Positions 1-8,499 are shown, numbered from the stretch's first letter. The stretch is DNA of 26,127 nucleotides from an uncultured bacterium (GCA_937906635.1 CALCYP010000044.1:1-26127); one strand, 5' to 3'. The notes: a model not told the origin generated them from the letters alone. Translations and numbers: made by a program.

Positions 1-142
1 AGCATTGTGAATACTGGTTATTGATATAAAGGTCATACTCATTGTAGTATGATAGCTGGTTGTCATCAAAGATAAATTGTTGTAATTCTTCGTCACTAAT
101 TTCATCTTCAACGACATCCAGTAAGTTCTTTTGTTCTTCCAT
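1..142 (-). CDS. N-terminal part of an acidic protein of unknown function (runs off the window)
   Basis: An open frame starts at the ATG at 140-142 and runs off the left edge after 47 codons (begins MEEQKNLLDVVEDEISDEEL). It is rich in Asp and Glu with no recognisable domain, and contains no UGA codon in the part seen, so the recoding cannot be tested here. It is preceded by a long structured non-coding stretch (about 149-308) whose last hairpin ends only a few bases from the ATG, which suggests regulation by the leader. It lies beyond the tRNA-like attachment site and its terminator, so I infer it is flanking host DNA rather than phage, but this is not proven. Confidence 0.55.
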   Translation of the reverse strand, partial: MEEQKNLLDVVEDEISDEELQQFIFDDNQLSYYNEYDLYINNQYSQC

Positions 143-148
143 GTTTAA

Positions 149-308
149 TAAAAATAGCAAATAAAACTTTTGATTACTCTTGGTTTATTTGCTATCTACC
201 AGTATTGTCCGCTGTGGTAGCAACCTCAATAAATCAAGAGTCATCTGGATGTCCTTGTAAGTATCCAAATGACTACTCATTTATTAGGATTACTTTTATT
301 ACAAGGAC
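149..308 (-). promoter_or_regulatory. Structured leader with mutually exclusive hairpins
   Basis: No gene is seen in 143-415. On the minus strand this stretch folds into several stems: 251-260 with 299-308 (10 perfect pairs), 176-189 with 228-241 (14 pairs including one G-U, enclosing 196-201 with 215-220), and 155-167 with 183-194 (12 pairs, one bulged A). The last two share bases 183-189, so they cannot form together. The last is followed by a U-rich run (TATTTTTATT) and then directly by the ATG at 142, the arrangement of an attenuator. I do not recognise a known riboswitch class. Confidence 0.45.
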
Positions 309-351
309 TTGACACTGAATTGGAGTTTTACTCACTACTACGACCTATACT

Positions 352-385
352 AAAAAAACTCCTATGAATTATGTTTTCATAGGAG
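352..385 (-). terminator. Rho-independent terminator after the tRNA-like fragment
   Basis: A perfect 10-bp stem (359-368 with 376-385, loop of 7) is followed on the minus strand by a run of seven T. It lies about 30 bases after the tRNA-like 3' end on the same strand, as expected for the native terminator of a tRNA gene. Confidence 0.8.
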
Positions 386-415
386 CTATTCCTTATCATA
401 ACTATTTACTGATTT

Positions 416-462
416 TAGGTGTGGAGGGATTCGAACCCTCGACCTTATCCTTAAATAGCCCA
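416..462 (-). tRNA. 3' fragment of a tRNA gene, candidate attachment site
   Basis: On the minus strand there is a perfect T-arm (5-bp stem 424-428 with 436-440 around TTCGAAT), preceded by a plausible variable loop and followed by a 7-base acceptor strand (CACACCT) and a discriminator A. No CCA is encoded. No matching 5' acceptor strand (AGGTGTG) or D-arm is found upstream on the same strand, so only the 3' part is present and the anticodon cannot be assigned. With an integrase gene ending about 160 bases away, this fits an att site in a tRNA 3' end: the complete tRNA would be re-formed at the other end of the element, outside the window. Confidence 0.55.
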
Positions 463-510
463 GTTCGGTTATAGCACTGAAGACATAATTCTTCATTCAT
501 TGTCGGTGTC

Positions 511-538
511 ATTATAATCGAAAAAATAAAAAAATCAA
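511..538 (-). promoter_or_regulatory. Promoter-like sequence reading toward the tRNA fragment
   Basis: On the minus strand TTGATT (533-538) and TATAAT (511-516) are separated by 16 bases, a good sigma70-type match. It would transcribe the stretch 505-416 that ends in the tRNA fragment. The 463-624 interval otherwise holds no gene. Confidence 0.4.
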
Positions 539-576
539 GAGATTATGAAAAATATATACACCATTTTTTGATAAAT

Positions 577-595
577 ATTACATAATATGTGTAAT
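577..595 (-). terminator. Weak hairpin after the integrase gene
   Basis: A 6-bp stem (ATTACA, 577-582, with TGTAAT, 90-95 of the same block, 590-595) follows the integrase stop codon by about 30 bases on the minus strand. It has only a short, impure T run, so it may be a weak terminator or simply an AT-rich palindrome near the attachment site. Confidence 0.3.
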
Positions 596-624
596 AATTT
601 TTCGTGTATTATAGTTATTGACTG

Positions 625-1575
625 CTAAAACTCTCCGAATATACTATTGTGTGTTTCCTCTAGTTTTTTGATATTTCAGTGCAAATAATTTTCTGTTGTT
701 GTGATATATTTGTGTCATAGCATTTTTTGGATTTGAAACAAATCTACTCATTGTTCCATCAGATGTGTAGCGAAACTATGCCTCAATACATGACAAGTTA
801 TTTTCTTTCACGGGATACAATTATATCTCTTAAATAGTCAGCATACAGTTTGCTTTGTTATTTTATCTCCAAATGTTTCCATTTGATGCGATATAAATAC
901 ATAGTTTTTTCTGTTCCAGTTCTTACCAGCAAATCATATCCGAGGTAGTGGTTGCTCTCTTATAGCCAGATATTTGTATAGCAGTTGTTTTGTTTTTTCT
1001 GTCACAAATACAGTCCTTTCTATACCTCATTTTCAGATTATATTGAAATAGCTTTTTGTCAGTTGCTCCACTTCCAGGTCCAGCATCTCTCCCAATCTCA
1101 TTCAAGTAGTATATCACAATTGGATTAGCAGTTGGCTTCTCAGTCTGTTTATATCATATTTTTCTGTTTTTCATACATAGTCCAGCAATAGCCTTACTTC
1201 GTATTCTTCCAAAAAATCCATATGCTGACTATGAAATTTTGGCGATGCAATTAGATTAGCACCTATTCATACATTATAGATTATGTTCAGATACTTTACG
1301 AAATTTTTTATGTTTTGCACTTTTTGGGCTACTGTTCTTGTAGATAGTGTGTTTTGTGTTCTGTAGTAGATACTTGTTTTTGGTGTCGGTTGCTTCAGCA
1401 GAAATGTTTTGTAATCTTCAATTGATTTTAGTGTTATATCTTTTTCTGTTTTTATGTTTAGTGTTTTTATGTATTGCTTTAGAGCACTTATGTTTTTGTA
1501 AATTGTGTTTTTTGTTCGGTTTTTGTTTGTCATGTATTGCTCATACTGTTTTACAAGATTTTCATTTATAAACAT
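625..1575 (-). CDS. int: Tyrosine-family integrase/recombinase
   Basis: 316 residues, ATG at 1575, TAG stop. It is a phage-type tyrosine recombinase that would catalyse site-specific integration and excision. An N-terminal SAM-like core-binding domain (about residues 1-105) precedes the catalytic domain. The catalytic residues are visible: Arg160 in TGMRLGE, His262 and Arg265 in HVLRHSFATHL, His288 in LGHKYIT, and the nucleophile Tyr297 in TENYLH. The length is typical. Several in-frame UGA codons fall at family-invariant glycines (TGMRLGE, EQGVD, LGHKY), which supports UGA as Gly. It is transcribed from a consensus promoter at 1637-1664, back to back with the promoter of the plus-strand gene at 1726. 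A tRNA 3' fragment beyond its 3' end is the likely att site. Its presence indicates a temperate phage or prophage. Confidence 0.95.
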
Positions 1576-1636
1576 ATTTGTATAGATAAAAACTAAAATC
1601 TTGTAGTGAGTAGCTGTGGTTAGTATAGGACTGTAT

Positions 1637-1664
1637 ATTATATCATTTTATTTTCAAATGTCAA
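1637..1664 (-). promoter_or_regulatory. Consensus promoter for the integrase gene
   Basis: On the minus strand TTGACA (1659-1664), 16 bases, then TATAAT (1637-1642): both boxes match the sigma70 consensus exactly. The expected start site gives a leader of about 55 bases before the integrase ATG at 1575. Confidence 0.75.
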
Positions 1665-1667
1665 TAC

Positions 1668-1695
1668 TTGAAAAATAAAACAAAATAATTATATT
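1668..1695 (+). promoter_or_regulatory. Divergent promoter for the membrane protein gene, with candidate operator
   Basis: TTGAAA (1668-1673), 16 bases, then TATATT (1690-1695). Its -35 box is only three bases from that of the integrase promoter, so the two would compete or be regulated together. A short motif TAGGTCGTA at 1707-1715 lies between the expected start site and the ATG at 1726 and recurs at other regulatory places in the window (see findings). Confidence 0.6.
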
Positions 1696-1725
1696 CAGCA
1701 CAATTTTAGGTCGTAAAAATTTATC

Positions 1726-2265
1726 ATGAATAAAAAAGCACCAGCAACTGAAAAAAAAGAAGAGTTACAATACAAACCTTATATGTGGATTGTTTTTTGA
1801 TGGATTATTGCTTTTTGTCCATTATTGCTCTCCGAACGAAAACTATGGCGGTTAAGTGCTCTTTTATGACTTTTCTTGTTAGGATGTACGATTGATAGGA
1901 TTAAACACAATAGAGAATACAATAAATTGCATAATATAAATCCTAAATCAGATTTTCTTGATTTGATTAAAGAATATATGTGGTGGTGACTAATTCCTAT
2001 TGTTGTTATTTCACTTGCTATCTATCGAGATGATACAATACAGCCACGATTAGCAGAAAATTGGTTGTCTATTGTGTATGTTGTTGTCTGAATATTGCTA
2101 TTGTGACTTGTTGTATTTTTGTCAATCAAACTTATAAAACGAATAATCAAAGTTGTTAAAATGCCATGAAATATAGAAAAAATCAGAGAGCATTTAGACA
2201 AAGACAGACTTACAGATGAAGAGATAGATACAGTAGCAGAATATCTTTGAAAGCATAAAAAATAG
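1726..2265 (+). CDS. Membrane protein of unknown function, the only plus-strand gene
   Basis: 179 residues, ATG at 1726, TAG stop. A charged N-terminus (MNKKAPATEKKEELQYK) is followed by four hydrophobic segments: about residues 20-33 and 38-50 (close together), 83-97 (WWGLIPIVVISLAIY) and 113-135 (SIVYVVVGILLLGLVVFLSI), then a charged helical C-terminus. Five UGA codons read as Gly, mostly in the membrane segments. It is the only gene opposed to the late genes, and it has its own promoter and terminator. This position next to the integrase is typical of genes expressed from a prophage, such as superinfection exclusion or other lysogenic conversion proteins. That role is inferred from context only; I recognise no family. 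Confidence 0.85.
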
Positions 2266-2287
2266 GAGCAAAACTCCTATTTTTCTT
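2261..2287 (+). terminator. Bidirectional terminator between converging genes
   Basis: An 8-bp stem (AATAGGAG 2261-2268 with CTCCTATT 2274-2281) has a T-rich run on both sides (TTTCTTTT on plus, TTTTTT on minus). It overlaps the stop codon of the plus-strand membrane gene and lies 20 bases after the stop of the last late gene, so it would end both converging transcripts. Confidence 0.85.
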
Positions 2288-2307
2288 TTATGATTAGCAA
2301 TGGAGAG

Positions 2308-2589
2308 CTATCATTCAAATCAAAGCTCTTTTGCTTTTTCTATCAGTTTTTCTCCTTTTAGCAGACCATAGCCTTTCACCTTTTTCTCTTTTAGAAATTC
2401 TTTTGCTTTTTCTTCGAGGTTGGTATTTGTTCCACTCTCGATTTTTTCTTCTTTCTTTTCATTTTCCGTGATGGTCTTGACTGGTGTTTTTGGCTGTTCA
2501 AAATATGTTCAGTCAATTTCAATTACATTTATTCAATATAAATTTTCTACTTCTACGATGTTTCCATTTAGTGCAATATATCTTTTCAT
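2308..2589 (-). CDS. Small protein with a HeH/SAP-like C-terminal motif
   Basis: 93 residues, ATG at 2589, TAG stop. The N-terminal half looks like a short beta region (MKRYIALNGNIVEVENLYG), the middle is a charged Glu/Lys-rich linker, and the C-terminus (about residues 62-92, with FLKEKKVKGYGLLKGEKLIE) resembles the short HeH/LEM or SAP-type helix-extended-helix motif found in many small phage proteins. It is the last gene of the late region, directly after the major capsid gene and separated from it by a GC-rich hairpin. Such genes after the capsid gene often encode decoration or head-associated proteins, but the assignment here is inference. UGA is read as Gly four times. Confidence 0.75.
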
Positions 2590-2620
2590 GATATTATTGG
2601 TTATGAGATAAAGCTTATTC

Positions 2621-2647
2621 AAGGGGGGTACAAAATGTACCCCCCTT
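2621..2647 (-). terminator. Strong GC-rich hairpin after the capsid gene
   Basis: A perfect 11-bp inverted repeat (2621-2631 with 2637-2647, six G-C pairs in a row, loop of 5) lies 20 bases after the capsid stop codon. There is no clean T run on either strand, so it is more likely a partial terminator, or an RNA-stabilising or processing hairpin that keeps capsid mRNA in excess over the downstream gene. Confidence 0.55.
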
Positions 2648-2667
2648 TATATGAGCTCTATCGCACA

Positions 2668-3855
2668 TTAGGCAGTAAATCCATCACTTCTGATTGTTAC
2701 ATCGACCATTGCTTGAGCATTGTCGTGGAATGTTTTTACTCCATACAATACAGCATTTTTGAAGTATTTTCACATCTTGTCTTGTGCTTCTACTTCTGTT
2801 ACAGATGGTTGTCTTTGCATGATTAAATATGGATTTCCTTTTACTCCAAATAAGTTGTGTTGCAATTGAGCAGTAGCAGTCCATGTGTCAGTTTGATTTG
2901 TCAAGCTTGAAGCTACAGACAATGTTCCTACTCATTTAGCTGTTACTGTCAATTTGTCAGCTGTATCATCATTTACTGCAGATATTCTTGCTGCGAAGAA
3001 TTTAGCATCATCAGCAGACAAAGCTACTCATGTCGTAGTAGTTGTTGCAGGAGCATTTATCAACTTTGCCAAATTTGCTCTTGTAGCATCTACATCAGCT
3101 CCGATAAGTACATTACCTGGTGTTGTTCCGATTGTAGATACAAATGTAAATGTTACTCCAGCGATTGTTACTGTGTCATTAGCTGTTGGTTTTGTAGCCA
3201 TTGCTAATTCAGCTGTTCCACACAATAAATTAGAAGTATAGAAGTCGTATCACATGAATGTCATTGCATATCCATTCTGTCATATTTTATCTCCCAATAC
3301 TGTTTGTCTTCCAGCTGTGTATTGTACTAATTGGTTCTCAAATTCTGGAGAAATTACAGCATATCTATCTTTAGACATGATATTTTTCTTTGCCAAAGCT
3401 TGATTAGCATTTCCTAATACAGACATTACTGTTGAGTTAGACAATGTTCATCATGTTACTGTAGACCCAGCATTTATAGCTTCTGCTAATACATCAGCAT
3501 CTACTTGATTTGATAAGTATTCTCCAGTTTTCTTTCAGTATTCGATAGCTACTGAATATTTGTCTTGGATGTTATCAAAATCATCGATGTAAAATCTATA
3601 AGCATATTGCTTGTTGATTACGAGACTTTCTTTTGTGTCTGTTAAATCAACTTCTGGTATAGAGTTTCCTCTTGTATATGCATTTGGATATACTGGCATA
3701 GATGAGTAAACTCTATTCAATGTATCTCCATATGATTTTCCATCTAATCATGTTTGGAAATTACATATAACTTTTGCGATGTTCTTTTTGAAGAATTCTC
3801 TTTGCATTTCTCCAGCTCGCACTTCTGGAAAACTTGCTGATAAATTGTTAGCCAT
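2668..3855 (-). CDS. Major capsid protein
   Basis: 395 residues, ATG at 3855, TAA stop. The pattern resembles P22 coat-type HK97-fold capsid proteins: an N-terminal arm (MANNLSASFPEVRAGEMQRE), a GDT..RVYSSMPVYPNAYTRG segment, a DLTDTKESLVINKQYAYRFYIDD strand/helix region, and a YAVISPEFENQLVQ stretch (about residue 170). From about residue 218 to 310 there is a Thr/Ala-rich beta domain (starting NDTVTIAGVTFTFVSTIG) of the kind inserted in many phage virion proteins, possibly surface exposed. The gene directly follows scaffold and portal, as expected. UGA reads as Gly at positions such as TGLDGKSYGDT and FMGYDFY. The fold assignment is by sequence appearance only. Confidence 0.85.
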
Positions 3856-3895
3856 GTTTCTAATTGGTAATTAAATAAATAATTGGTGCGACAAA

Positions 3896-4519
3896 TTATT
3901 TGAATTGCTGTCCTTTGTGTTGTGCTTCAAATAGTTCCCAATCTTTTTCTGTCCATTCAGACATAGGTTTTTTACCATCTACACTATTTGTAGATCATCA
4001 CATTACAGACCTCTTTTTAGCTTCAGACAATTTGTCATGTGTTGAGAAACCATACTTTACGACTATATCTTCCAGTGCAGAATTGTCGTTTCTTGCGATT
4101 TCTCTGATTGCTCATTCATATTGCTTTAGCTCTGGATTTTCAATTATTAACTTTCTCAAGGTTTCTTCATCTTGTTGGTTTTTTGCTATTCATTGTAGTC
4201 TTTCTGTTACCAGCCTTTCTACTTGGTCTGCTTTTGCATAGCCTTTACTTTGTAGATAAGCTTCTACATTAGCATCTTCATCATCAGATGTGTCTTGCCT
4301 TGTTACTTGTCATTGTAATTGTTTCCTTTCCTCTGCAAGTTCTTGAGTTTTCCTTGTGTAGTCCGATTGTCTCATGTATCCATTTATGAGTTCATCTTCT
4401 GTTACACTTTGCATAATTGGATTACCATTCGCATCAATTCAGATTTTCACTTGGTAAGTTTTTGGAGTGTTTTCACTTGCTCCGTTTTCGTTTTGGAGTG
4501 CATCGTTTGCTTGTTCCAT
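3896..4519 (-). CDS. Probable capsid scaffold/assembly protein
   Basis: 207 residues, ATG at 4519, TAA stop. It is highly charged and predicted almost entirely helical, with a disordered acidic N-terminus (MEQANDALQNENGASEN), a conserved-looking ELINGYMRQSDYTRKTQELA segment typical of phage scaffold proteins, long Glu/Lys/Gln-rich helices, and a charged C-terminus. Its place directly before the major capsid gene and after the portal is the standard scaffold position. Scaffolds guide coat assembly and leave the head before packaging. The call rests on position, composition and this segment. Confidence 0.75.
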
Positions 4520-4544
4520 TTCTATATTTTAAGTTATAAAAGAG

Positions 4545-4835
4545 CTACTTCGTATCATCATTTATTAGATTATCTATGAAATCCAGAAATCACATCGCCA
4601 CTTCCAGTTGTCATTGTATGTAGTTTAGGTCTTTTTCGCTTTTCATAGTCCTAAATCTCTCATTACATACTCATACGACATTTACGAAATATTCTCTGAT
4701 TTCATTAAATCCTTTTGTGCTTTCTATTCATTTTATTGCTTGCTTTTGTTTATCAAATATTTCTATTGCTTGTTTCATATCCCTTGTATATTTCTTTTTG
4801 CTTCTATCTTCTTTTATTAGGTCTAATATCGACAT
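4545..4835 (-). CDS. Small helical protein of unknown function between portal and scaffold
   Basis: 96 residues, ATG at 4835, TAG stop. It is all-helical in appearance and lysine-rich at the N-terminus (MSILDLIKEDRSKKKYTRDM), with an acidic C-terminus. Three UGA codons and one conventional reading frame across its length support it as a real gene, and it is tightly packed: 15 bases after the portal stop and 25 before the scaffold start. Its position suggests a head morphogenesis role, but no family is recognised. Confidence 0.7.
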
Positions 4836-4850
4836 ATTTTATTTTAGATA

Positions 4851-6716
4851 TTAAATACTTCCATTGCTTACTTTTGATACTGTTTCAGCCACATTATCAC
4901 TTCTTCAAGCCACTGGCTCGTTTTCCAGCTGTTTTGGAGCATTGCTTTGTGGTGCATTATTTCATCATGTCAGCATTCACAGTATATCTTGTCATTGTTT
5001 TTGGATATATTTATCTGCTATCACTCATTCGAATGTTCCCAGCACATCCTTAAATAGTTCTTCCAAATTCACTGGTACTCCATTTGCCGATGCTTGTACT
5101 CATATATTGTATTTGGCGATAGCATCTTCTCTACGACTTTCTATCGTATCATAGCTACTTGTTCCAGTCTCTATCTGTATCTCATATTTCTCCAGACTGT
5201 TTATTATTGCTTCTTTGTGTATCCTTCGGAAACCTTCATCTCACATTTTCTTTATTACTATGTTTTTGTCATAGTTTTCTGCTGTTTGTTCGAGTAGCTT
5301 ATATGCCAGTCTCTCCAGTCATTCCTCGAAATGTTTCCTTACTTCGTCTACTACTGTATTACTTTCATAGAATTTTATTCTAATTCATGTAGCAGTATTT
5401 GTCAGAGCTTGCGCATTATTTGTATTGCTTGTATCTACTGTAAATGTCAGCCCTTGTATTTGTCTCTCGAAATCGTTTTGCTCATTGAAATAGCTACTAT
5501 CGATACTCCTCATTGGTAGCTCTTGCAAGTTTGCTTGAGCTTCTTGTACTGTCTTTGTCGTAGGTATTATGTTGTTTGGTCTTGAGATTAGTTTTCTTGG
5601 ATTTATTCCACTATGAGCAGACCAAATCCAGCTTCTGTTTAGAGCATTATTGATATATTCACTCGCAGCATTCTTTTTATAGTTCAATTCTTGCTGTAGT
5701 CACATTATTGGCTCCAAAAATCATGTTGCCAGATTTGTTTCTGTATCTTCGAAACACCTTATCTGTTCAAATGGTATTTGTGTGATTTCTTCCAGTCCTA
5801 TACATAGTATTCCATTAGCAATAGATATTTTGTATAGTTTTTCGTTATCATTGTCTTTCAGATCATAGTATCAGTAGTATTCATCCAGTGTGATATTATT
5901 TTTGTCTACCTTTGCTGTATCAGATATTTTCAGTCATGTTATACCTTGTACCATACTTTGATATTTAGATTTATCAGATGTGTCCAATTTTGTTAGAGCA
6001 TCCAATTTTTCTACATTCATATAGTCGTCTTTTCAGTTCTTTATTTCTGATAGTCTTACATTTTGTCTTGTATGGATTACAGCTGGCATATCATTGAAAA
6101 GTATATATCTCGGATCATATAGCATTTGTGTCCAGCTTACTACATCTATTGTAGCATATTCTCATACTACTTTTTCGTCGATAGCTTCGTTTATTTCTTC
6201 TACTGCTTCGTTTCATTCTTCATCGATGTATGTCTCTTGTAGTGGTTGTTCCAGATTTCTTTGATTTCTTGCTATATCGTATTTGGTGATTATTCTTGCC
6301 CATGCTGTCCCGAAATTTACCATACCTTTAGCTCGTAGTCTTATAGCCTCTTTCAGTTTATCTTTTCTGAAAATTGTGCTCAATAAATCTTGTACAGCTC
6401 TTGCTTGCATATCCAGATTAGCCAAATTAGGATTTTCTCATAGTCCATTGATATAGTCTGGCTTTACACTTACTATCCATTTTGGCTCTCTGCTTACTAT
6501 CTTTGGGAGTATCTTGTTTGATACCTCATGCATTTTATTTACTTTGAATGTCGTAGCATAATCGCTGTATTTTGGTTGTGTGAAACTATTGAGTTCTTTA
6601 TACACATTGAGTAGTCTATCGTAATATGGAGACAATAAGTCTTGATATTGGCTTTTTACTTCATTTACAAATAATACTGCTTTCTGCTGTTGACTTTCTG
6701 AAGTTCTTATTTTCAT
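4851..6716 (-). CDS. Portal protein
   Basis: 621 residues, ATG at 6716, TAA stop. The N-terminus (RLLNVYKELNSFTQPKYSD, then KMHEVSNKILPKIVSREPKW) and the central stretch (MVNFGTAWARIITKYD, then TIDVVSWTQMLYDPRY) match the general build of podovirus/P22-like portal (head-tail connector) proteins. The C-terminal third has the long helix typical of portals (EVRKHFEEGLERLAYKLLEQ), and a Gln/Asn-rich tail. The portal forms the dodecameric ring through which DNA enters and leaves the capsid. It starts a transcription unit: a copy of the conserved promoter block lies 27 bases ahead. Scaffold and capsid genes follow. Confidence 0.85.
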
Positions 6717-6742
6717 AGCTATATTATGTATGATAAATTGTC

Positions 6743-6772
6743 TATATTATAATCAAAATTCATTATTTGCAA
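6743..6772 (-). promoter_or_regulatory. Conserved late promoter, copy 1 (portal-capsid unit)
   Basis: One of four copies of the same 29-30-base block (others at 9501, 17629, 24149). On the minus strand it begins TTGCAA and ends TATAATATA; TTGCAA is 15 bases from TATAAT or 17 from TAATAT. It lies in a 65-base gene-free gap and 27 bases from the portal ATG, giving a very short leader. Confidence 0.75.
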
Positions 6773-6781
6773 GTGTTTATA

Positions 6782-7648
6782 TTATCTACACTTCTCTATT
6801 TCATTTCCTATATCTACCATCTTTTTTCTGTGTGTCTCATTTATTTCATGCAGCCAGTCTTTGTATTCGCTATCATTAGTCAAATGTCGTAGCTCGCTAT
6901 TACATTCCATAGCAGTTATTAAAGTTGTCTTGAAACTCTCAAGTCTTTTTAGTTCTTCATAGTTATCTTCTTTTACTTTTGTGAATAAATATGCGTTTGC
7001 ATAGTATGTATCATCATCTACCATTTTCTCGCAAGTAGGGATGACTTCATAGATGTTTCTTTCTTCTCATTTATATGTCCTTCACGAGTAGTTATCTTTT
7101 ATACATCTTTTTCAGTCTACTTTTCTCCGAGATACTGCATGTCAGTATGTCTTGTTATCAAATTTACTTCCATCTAATTGACCATCTACGAGGAAGTCAG
7201 CATTGTATTTAGCATTTCATTGATAACCACTACATAGTGTATATCATTTGTCCAGTATCTCATCTACGAGTTCATTATCTCTCAAGTCTATTCTATAGCT
7301 TGCTATCTTTCAGTATTTATCTACGAGAGCTTTATTGTTATTCCATCGTTTTCTTACACAGTCTACAGCTTTGAATACATATCGTCCATTTCATCTTATT
7401 CTTCACATTGTATACGATAGTTCGTTTATCTCTCTTATCTCTTCATCAGAAAATTTATAATTCCACAAATCAGATACAGCACCCATAGCAGAGTAGATAG
7501 TGCAGTCGCTACTCTTTCCTTGGTTGTATTCGTATATCTCGTTGTCTTGTTGAAATAACTCTGGTAAATTGCTTCCATTGAGCAGTAAAAAGTCTGTTGC
7601 TTGGTATCAGTCACCGAGCAGTCAGTTGTCTATTCGTGTTTCATCCAT
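6782..7648 (-). CDS. Papain-like (C1-type) cysteine peptidase
   Basis: 288 residues, ATG at 7648, TAA stop. All four papain-family landmarks can be seen: the oxyanion Gln43 and catalytic Cys49 in NQGKSSDCTIYSAMG (compare NQGxCGSCWAFS), the catalytic His170 in YGHAV, and Asn186 in CIKDNYSG (compare VKNSWG). The C-terminal quarter (from about residue 205) is charged and helical with no recognised domain. No signal peptide is evident. It closes the holin/XhlA-like unit and lies just before the portal unit, so it could act in lysis, in cutting host surface proteins, or in head protein maturation. The sequence alone does not decide. Several UGA codons fall at conserved Gly positions, including YGHAV and NYSG. 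Confidence 0.75.
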
Positions 7649-7656
7649 TTTGAAAA

Positions 7657-7848
7657 TTAGTTATTATCTAAAAGTTGTTTTATCTCTTTAATTTTTATTC
7701 TTATTCTATCTCTCTTGTTTATCATTTCCTTGAAGTCGCTATTTCAGTGTGCTATTTCATCTAAATTATAGTAGTCTATTTCTTGCTGAATTTTCTCCAA
7801 CTCTTTCGTTAGACTAATTTTTTGTTGTTCTAATTCTGTTAATTCCAT
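7657..7848 (-). CDS. Small coiled-coil protein
   Basis: 63 residues, ATG at 7848, TAA stop, eight bases before the peptidase ATG. The whole length is charged helix with heptad-like Leu/Ile spacing (LTELEQQKISLTKELEKI, then MINKRDRIRIKIKEIKQLL), which indicates a coiled coil. One UGA is read as Gly. No transmembrane segment and no recognised family. It may pair with a neighbour, but this is inference. Confidence 0.65.
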
Positions 7849-7869
7849 TTTTATTTGTTAGAATATAAA

Positions 7870-8499
7870 TTATACTTCTGGTCAAGCAATTATACTTCAT
7901 ACAGTAGCAGTCTTAAATGTTTGGCTTACTGTATCATACAACCCAGCCACATTATTACTATCTTTACAAGGTATTCAGTTGAATACTAATACTCAATTTT
8001 GTCGTATCTGTGCAGTATATATATTAGCACCATTATTAATAAAATTTCATTGTGTATTTCACCATACACAGAATTGAGTGTTATTAGGACTAAATGTAGA
8101 ATATGTAGCTGTATTTGTATCTTCTATTCCATCTGTTTCATTTTTAACATACAATGTTGCTGTTCAATTATTTCACTCCGCTTGTATTGTATAAATTGTT
8201 GAGGTGTTTCTTCTTATACTACTCCTCAATAATACATTTGGATAATTAAATGTAATAGTACTTCAGGTTGTACTTCCAGATATTCAAACAATACTACTAT
8301 CAGTACCTCTACTTTGTAATAAATAAAAACTTCATAATACTCATTTTGTTTTTGCTACAAATTTTGTGTTTTGAGATGTGTGATATATTCAAGTATCTAA
8401 ACGAGTGCTACTTGCATTACTTACATACTCCAATTGAGTATATCAAGGTGGTAAAATACTTGTTCTTATTCCTTTCACTGTATGTAATAGTCTTCTCAT
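7870..8499 (-). CDS. LamG/concanavalin-like surface domain protein
   Basis: 209 residues, ATG at 8499, TAA stop. After a short basic N-terminus comes LPPGYTQLEYVSNASSTRLD, a close match to the LPxGYTQLEYIxSTGTQYIDTG opening of a LamG/jelly-roll domain common in phage fibres and secreted bacterial proteins. The C-terminus (NVAGLYDTVSQTF, then ending AGPEV) matches the usual end of these domains (GMYDTVSxTF...GPEV). So the protein is essentially one carbohydrate- or surface-binding type domain. More than a dozen UGA codons read as Gly, including family-conserved ones (PPGYTQ, LDTGIY). Its place in the holin-like unit rather than the fibre unit is unexpected. Confidence 0.75.

Noticed and set aside
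455..500. A complete plus-strand tRNA suggested by a D-arm-like sequence
   Set aside because: No T-arm on the same strand, anticodon arm does not give a 7-base loop with U33, and no matching acceptor stem is found.
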